36,200 bases of DNA from Firmicutes bacterium CAG:475 (lineage in GTDB: Bacteria; Bacillota; Clostridia; Christensenellales; CAG-917). Position 1 is the stretch's first letter, and every line of letters begins with the position of its first letter. This document shows positions 32,704-36,200 of this stretch, one piece after another. Position numbers and translations under genes: made by a program. The stretch spans positions 1 to 36,200 of the forward strand of contig FR895520.1 of the NCBI GenBank assembly GCA_000434435.1. The letters run 5' to 3'. The notes under the pieces are model-generated. The model worked only from the letters and a program-made list of their open reading frames with translations, ran no database searches and was not told where the DNA came from.

Positions 32704-33630
32704 ATGAAAAATTGCCTTATTATAATCAACAAAAACGCAGGCACAAGCAAAAAAATCAGTTTTGAAAAAGTCGAAAAATGCTTGGGGAGCGAATATAAAT
32801 ACGAGCATAGGACGATTCCCGGCGCAAACGTGGACGATACTTACAAGTTCGATGCGGTGGCGGTGTGCGGCGGCGACGGAACACTGGGTTCGATTTTAAA
32901 CGTCGTGCACGATAAGCCCGTGGACCTATATTACTTCCCCGTCGGCACGCTTAACGACAAAGCAAAAGCGCAAAGATACGAAAAACACAAAAGCGAGTGC
33001 CCCTCTTGCAACGGAACAATCAACCTAAAACCGGTCGTATATGGAAAATGCGAAAAGATTTTGTCGAGCGGCAAATACGAAACTACGGATTGCGCCAAAG
33101 ACGTTTTCGCATACGTTTTCGCGGCAGGTTCTTTCACTCCGATAGGATACACGTCCGACGTGAAAAGCAAAAAGAAGTTCGGCGTGCTTGCCTACGTTTC
33201 ACAAGTTTTGAAAGAATACAAACCTCACAGAATAAAAGCGCAAATCGTCAACGGAAAAAGAACGTACGAAGGAGAGTTTACTCTCATCATGTTTTTGAAA
33301 TCCCCAAGGTGTTTCGGCTTTCACTTCAACAGGGCGTTCGATCAGGATTCCGCAAGCGGACATCTGCTTGCGATTCGCTCTCCGAAAAATCACGGAGCGG
33401 TCGGATATATACAAATGTTTTTCCCGTTTTTCAAAGCGTTTTTCCTGGGGCTGAAAAAAGAAAGAGCGCGCGGCGACTTGATTTTCGAAAAAGTTTATTC
33501 GTCGAAAATCACATTGAAAAACGACATTGATTTTTGTAAAGACGGAGAAAAACAAACTCTGAAAAAAGGCGAGTATAAAATTTCGTTTGCAAAATCCGTT
33601 TGCAATTTTTCGGTGATAGAAAAGTTCTAA
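32704..33630 (+). CDS. Diacylglycerol kinase family lipid kinase
   Basis: A 308-residue soluble or membrane-associated lipid kinase of the DagK/YegS fold that phosphorylates diacylglycerol or a similar lipid. The ATP loop is VCGGDGTLGSIL and the second motif PVGTLNDKAKA (PxGTxND). After it comes an unusual segment with CPSC and a further cysteine about 20 residues on, where most relatives have a helix. The C-terminal beta domain (DIDFCKDGEKQTL) has the D-G pair typical of the family. Start: GAGGA five bases before the ATG. It is divergent from pgsA, which fits lipid recycling. Confidence 0.85.
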   Translation: MKNCLIIINKNAGTSKKISFEKVEKCLGSEYKYEHRTIPGANVDDTYKFDAVAVCGGDGTLGSILNVVHDKPVDLYYFPVGTLNDKAKAQRYEKHKSECPSCNGTINLKPVVYGKCEKILSSGKYETTDCAKDVFAYVFAAGSFTPIGYTSDVKSKKKFGVLAYVSQVLKEYKPHRIKAQIVNGKRTYEGEFTLIMFLKSPRCFGFHFNRAFDQDSASGHLLAIRSPKNHGAVGYIQMFFPFFKAFFLGLKKERARGDLIFEKVYSSKITLKNDIDFCKDGEKQTLKKGEYKISFAKSVCNFSVIEKF

Positions 33631-33753
33631 AAAACCGCAGAATTTAGAAAAGTATTACAGATTTTAACTGTTTTTAGAAGTGTTAAATGAAAAATCTATT
33701 TCGAAAACCAGTATTTTTTAGAGTTGTTTTGGCGATTTTCGTGTGAAAATATA

Positions 33754-33774
33754 AAAAAATGCGCCCGAAGGCGC
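33754..33774. terminator. Terminator between lipid kinase and HAD genes
   Basis: GCGCC (33761-33765) pairs with GGCGC (33770-33774) around a 4-base loop, which reads TTCG-like on the minus strand. On that strand it is followed by seven T, so it ends the HAD/ddh transcript; the plus side has a weaker T-run. Confidence 0.8.
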
Positions 33775-33792
33775 AAGTTTTAAATTTAGCCG

Positions 33793-34440
33793 TCAAAGCA
33801 CGAGATTTACCACGTCTTTGGGAGTTTCAAGGATGTATTCTGCATTGTATCGTTCAAATTCTTCCCTGTTGCCGTAGCCGTAAAGCACGGCGGCACAGTC
33901 TATACCTTCCAGGTGTGCGCCTTCTATATCGTAAAGTCTGTCCCCCACCATAAGCACCTTTGATTTGTCCTCGACTTTCAAGTTGTCAAGTACCATACGC
34001 ACGACGTCGCGCTTTGCTTCTTTGCTTGCGTCGCTCGACGCTCCGCCGACAAAATCGAAGTATTTTCCAAGGTCGAAATCACGCATAATCAGATTCGTAA
34101 ATTTTATTGGTTTGCTGGTTGCTACGGCAAGGGTTTTGCCCGCATCCTTCAATGCTTGAAGCATCTCGCGCACGCCGTCGAAGACCTTGCAGTTTTTGTA
34201 GCCCGACACTTCGTACACTCCCCTATATATCTCGATAAGTTTTTCAATCATCGGCATATCCAGCCCGAAATATTCTTTCATCGATACTCTGAAAGGCGGC
34301 CCCACCATTTTGTCAAGAATGCCTTGAGTGTACGGGATTTTTTCTTTTTCAAGCGCATATGCGATGCACTTGACGATTCCCGGTTTGCTATCGGTGAGCG
34401 TTCCGTCCAAGTCGAACAAAATATAATCGTATTCTTTCAT
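33793..34440 (-). CDS. HAD-superfamily hydrolase (phosphoglycolate phosphatase-like)
   Basis: A 215-residue phosphatase of HAD subfamily IA. Motif I is FDLDGTLTDS (nucleophile and acid Asp near residues 10 and 12), motif II is AVATSKP, and motif IV is MVGDRLYDIEGA. A helical cap lies between motifs I and II. It resembles Gph/PpaX-type enzymes; the true substrate is unknown. ATG 34440 is set by GGAG five bases upstream; a longer frame to 34500 is less likely. Probably cotranscribed with ddh (66-base gap). Confidence 0.88.
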   Translation of the reverse strand: MKEYDYILFDLDGTLTDSKPGIVKCIAYALEKEKIPYTQGILDKMVGPPFRVSMKEYFGLDMPMIEKLIEIYRGVYEVSGYKNCKVFDGVREMLQALKDAGKTLAVATSKPIKFTNLIMRDFDLGKYFDFVGGASSDASKEAKRDVVRMVLDNLKVEDKSKVLMVGDRLYDIEGAHLEGIDCAAVLYGYGNREEFERYNAEYILETPKDVVNLVL

Positions 34441-34506
34441 ATGTACTCCGTCTAATTTGTCTGTATATCCGTGTCGCAAATCGATACTTTGCAACCACAT
34501 TCAAGT

Positions 34507-35499
34507 CTAAACAAACGCTTTGACTTTGTCAATCCAATTTCCTTCCAAAAGGTCGCAAACAGGAATATCGAGAATGGTTTTCACTCCTCTGCAACCTCTT
34601 TCGAACGCTCTTGCATTTGCTTTTGCGTAGGACGTTAGCACGCTTGCGGTAAAAAGCGGATTGCTTTCCAGTTTAAGCGTCAGCTCGGCACTTGACTTAA
34701 ACCCGTCGAAACCGCCGTTTGCAAGCACGAAACCGCCGTGAGCGGTGTCCGAGCAATGTTCTTTGAAATATTCCTCATCGACAAAATGCACGATTGTGTC
34801 GTGTTCGGCGAAATAATTAGGCATATTTTTGATTTCGTTTTCGATTTTATCTTTATCCGCACCGACTTTTGCAACGACAAAGCACTCTCGAAGATGTTTA
34901 TCTCTCGGCAAAAGCGTGTCGCCTTTACCTTCGCGCGCCAGTTTCAATGCGTTTTCTTTGGGAATCGTATATTGTTTTGCATCAAAAACTCCATCGATAC
35001 GTCTTATCGCTTCACTATGTCCTTGTGAAACACCCTTTCCCCAAAACGTCTGAACGTTTGCATTTTGCATAACCGCGGTAAAAAACGCTCGGCAAAGAGA
35101 AAACACACCTGGATCCCACCCGATGCCCACATAACATAGTCTGTCGTTATTATTGACGATTTCCGTCATTCTATCGATATATTTTGTCATCTCGGCATGC
35201 GTGTCGAAACTATCGACCGTATTAAACTTCTCTGCGATTTTGCATGCTGTTCGAGTCAAATCGCTTTGCGAGCCTACGCACAGCAAAGCAACGTCAATAT
35301 CGAAATCGAATATATCGTCTTGCGCATACACCATCGTTCCGAACGGTGATTTTACGTCGTTTCTTCTTGAAAATACCCCGACAAGCTCGATTTTGTCGTC
35401 GCTCAAAGCGATTTTTTCGCATGCTTTACCCAAATTTCCGTATCCGACGATACCGATTTTGATTTTTTTCTCGCAATTTGCGTCCGTTTTACAGCCCAT
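34507..35499 (-). CDS. ddh: meso-Diaminopimelate D-dehydrogenase
   Basis: A 330-residue NADPH-dependent enzyme that makes meso-DAP directly from tetrahydrodipicolinate, ammonia and NADPH. The N-terminal nucleotide fold is IGIVGYGNLGKACEK; substrate-binding landmarks of the family are VGIGWDPGVFSLCRA and GKGVSQGHSEAIRRIDGV, and HGGFVLANGG lies in the C-terminal third. Length is normal. Start: GAGG six bases before the ATG. This single-step route to meso-DAP replaces the four-step succinylase or acetylase pathways in organisms that use it. Together with MurI and Alr it gives the window three cell-wall amino-acid enzymes. Confidence 0.93.
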   Translation of the reverse strand: MGCKTDANCEKKIKIGIVGYGNLGKACEKIALSDDKIELVGVFSRRNDVKSPFGTMVYAQDDIFDFDIDVALLCVGSQSDLTRTACKIAEKFNTVDSFDTHAEMTKYIDRMTEIVNNNDRLCYVGIGWDPGVFSLCRAFFTAVMQNANVQTFWGKGVSQGHSEAIRRIDGVFDAKQYTIPKENALKLAREGKGDTLLPRDKHLRECFVVAKVGADKDKIENEIKNMPNYFAEHDTIVHFVDEEYFKEHCSDTAHGGFVLANGGFDGFKSSAELTLKLESNPLFTASVLTSYAKANARAFERGCRGVKTILDIPVCDLLEGNWIDKVKAFV

Positions 35500-35513
35500 A
35501 ACAACCTCTCTAG

Positions 35514-35519
35514 ATTATA
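35514..35519 (-). promoter_or_regulatory. -10 box of the ddh operon
   Basis: A perfect TATAAT on the minus strand, 15 bases before the ddh ATG. No good -35 hexamer is found 16-18 bases upstream, so the promoter is only half supported. Confidence 0.35.
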
Positions 35520-35684
35520 TTTGTGTTTTGCGACATAATTTCTCACGCTTTTAGCATTGGCAGGCATAATATGTCATAGCAACGATTTATACTTTGCAAT
35601 ATATGCAAGCTTTCGTGTCGAGTTTACAAAAAAAACTAATCGAACTTGGCAAAATCCGAGCATAAAAACAAAGTGCGTTGACAA

Positions 35685-35690
35685 TAATAT
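35685..35690 (+). promoter_or_regulatory. -10-like box 7 nt before the MazF start
   Basis: TAATAT ends 7 bases before ATG 35698, the same spacing as at murI and the propeller/SH3 gene. The -35 position is poor. No ribosome binding site precedes the ATG. Confidence 0.3.
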
Positions 35691-35697
35691 TGCGAGT

Positions 35698-36051
35698 ATG
35701 GATATGGTCAAACGCGGAGATTTATATTATGCCGATTTAAGCCCGGTCGTAGGCAGCGAGCAAGGCGGAGTTCGCCCCGTTCTCATCGTGCAAAACAACG
35801 TCGGAAACAAATATAGCCCGACAATCATCGCCGCCGCTGTCACATCGCAACTCGAAAAAGCAAAACTCCCGACGCATATTATGCTTGAAGCAGGCAAATA
35901 CGGCTTGCCCAAAGACTCCGTTGTTCTTCTCGAACAAATACGCACGCTCGACAAACGCCGTCTGAAAGAGAAAATCGGCGAGCTGCCTCTAAACATGATG
36001 ACAAGAGTCAACGAAGCGTTGCTGATTTCACTGGGATTTTTCGAAACCTAA
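35698..36051 (+). CDS. mazF: MazF/NdoA (EndoA) family mRNA interferase
   Basis: A 117-residue endoribonuclease toxin that cuts mRNA at short sequences. It is very like Bacillus NdoA: VKRGDLYYADLSPVVGSEQG, GGVRPVLIVQNNVGN and VTSQLEKAKLPTHIML contain the loop and the R/T catalytic residues of the family; the end LEQIRTLDKRRLKEKIG is also conserved. A start at 35704 would remove two residues. The frame stays open to 35557, but that part has no MazF homology. No antitoxin ORF (NdoAI-type ribbon-helix-helix) is present upstream or before the window end. Confidence 0.93.
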   Translation: MDMVKRGDLYYADLSPVVGSEQGGVRPVLIVQNNVGNKYSPTIIAAAVTSQLEKAKLPTHIMLEAGKYGLPKDSVVLLEQIRTLDKRRLKEKIGELPLNMMTRVNEALLISLGFFET

Positions 36052-36063
36052 AAAATAAGGCAA

Positions 36064-36084
36064 AAACACTATGCCAAAGTGTTT
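36064..36084 (+). terminator. Probable terminator of mazF
   Basis: AAACACT (36064-36070) pairs with AGTGTTT (36078-36084) around a 7-base loop, followed by a short GAATTTT. A weak but plausible intrinsic terminator 12 bases after the stop. Confidence 0.45.
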
Positions 36085-36128
36085 GAATTTTGCTATAAAC
36101 GCAATTTCCCCTTTCCTCACGTGTTTCG

Positions 36129-36187
36129 TTCGTCCTCTACAAGAGTTGAATGGCGTGAACTATAAATTAGATGCACCCCCTCTTTCC
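36129..36187 (+). repeat. Dispersed repeat copy B (inverted partner of 1-59)
   Basis: The reverse complement of this segment matches bases 1-59 at 51 of 59 positions without a gap. The following 13 bases to the window end (including CCC-TTT-CGGG and a T-run) have no counterpart because copy A starts at base 1. The repeat may extend further outward. Confidence 0.8.
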
Positions 36188-36200
36188 CTTTCGGGCTTTT

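Noticed and set aside
35557..35697. 47-codon N-terminal extension of MazF as a fused antitoxin
   Set aside because: The residues resemble neither MazE nor a ribbon-helix-helix domain, and the MazF match begins only at the ATG at 35698/35704.
1..36200. CRISPR arrays, tRNA or rRNA genes, phage or transposase genes
   Set aside because: None was seen on either strand: no regular direct repeats with spacers, no cloverleaf-like sequence and no integrase or transposase motifs.

Overview
The window looks like chromosomal DNA of an uncultured, Gram-positive-type bacterium of the Bacillota (Clostridia-like). Reasons: a spore germination protease (gpr), a MazF/NdoA-type endoribonuclease, an rsmD-coaD-coiled-coil gene order typical of Clostridia, consensus sigma-A promoters with 17-18 bp spacers, AGGAGG-type ribosome binding sites, and meso-diaminopimelate chemistry through a direct dehydrogenase. 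The genus cannot be told from the sequence. No tRNA, rRNA, CRISPR array or transposase gene is visible. Both window edges carry one ~59-bp repeat in inverted orientation, which suggests that the sequence is a contig broken at a dispersed repeat.

Layout. 0-0.33 kb: repeat copy, a stem-loop and a terminator. 0.33-4.7 kb: an EF-G-like GTPase (-), glutamate racemase (+), spore protease (-) and ribosomal protein S20 (+). 4.7-10.2 kb: an envelope block with a membrane-anchored subtilisin-like protease and a WG-repeat protein (- operon), divergent from a large secreted propeller/SH3 protein (+). 10.3-14 kb: a DegV protein (-), an ArsB/NhaD-type permease (+) and a class I aminotransferase (+). 14-18.1 kb (-): a split aconitase-X enzyme and an old-yellow-enzyme flavin/Fe-S reductase. 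18.3-20 kb: folD (-) divergent from an MgtC-like protein (+).

20-32.6 kb is a long run of minus-strand genes: pgsA, valS, two multi-spanning membrane proteins, a PH-like membrane protein, an aconitase-superfamily hydratase, alanine racemase, 5-formyl-THF cyclo-ligase, an RsmD-CoaD fusion, a coiled-coil protein and a 2-hydroxyacid dehydrogenase. 32.7-36 kb: diacylglycerol kinase (+), a HAD phosphatase and meso-DAP dehydrogenase (-), and a MazF toxin (+) without a visible antitoxin.

How the genes fit together: MurI, Alr and Ddh make or interconvert the three special amino acids of peptidoglycan (D-Glu, D-Ala, meso-DAP). PgsA and the divergent lipid kinase serve phospholipid turnover. FolD and the cyclo-ligase serve one-carbon folate metabolism. 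CoaD makes a CoA precursor. The two aconitase-superfamily systems have no recognisable pathway partners here.

Most notable: the RsmD-CoaD fusion, whose junction has no separate start for CoaD; an alanine racemase that appears to start at a non-standard AUA codon behind a strong ribosome binding site; two or three genes whose -10 box ends exactly 7 nt before the ATG (likely leaderless mRNAs); a split AcnX operon with a perfect 9-bp-arm operator over its promoter; an EF-G-like GTPase with an altered G4 motif; and the inverted repeats at the window ends. I did not find a clear new defence or mobile system.
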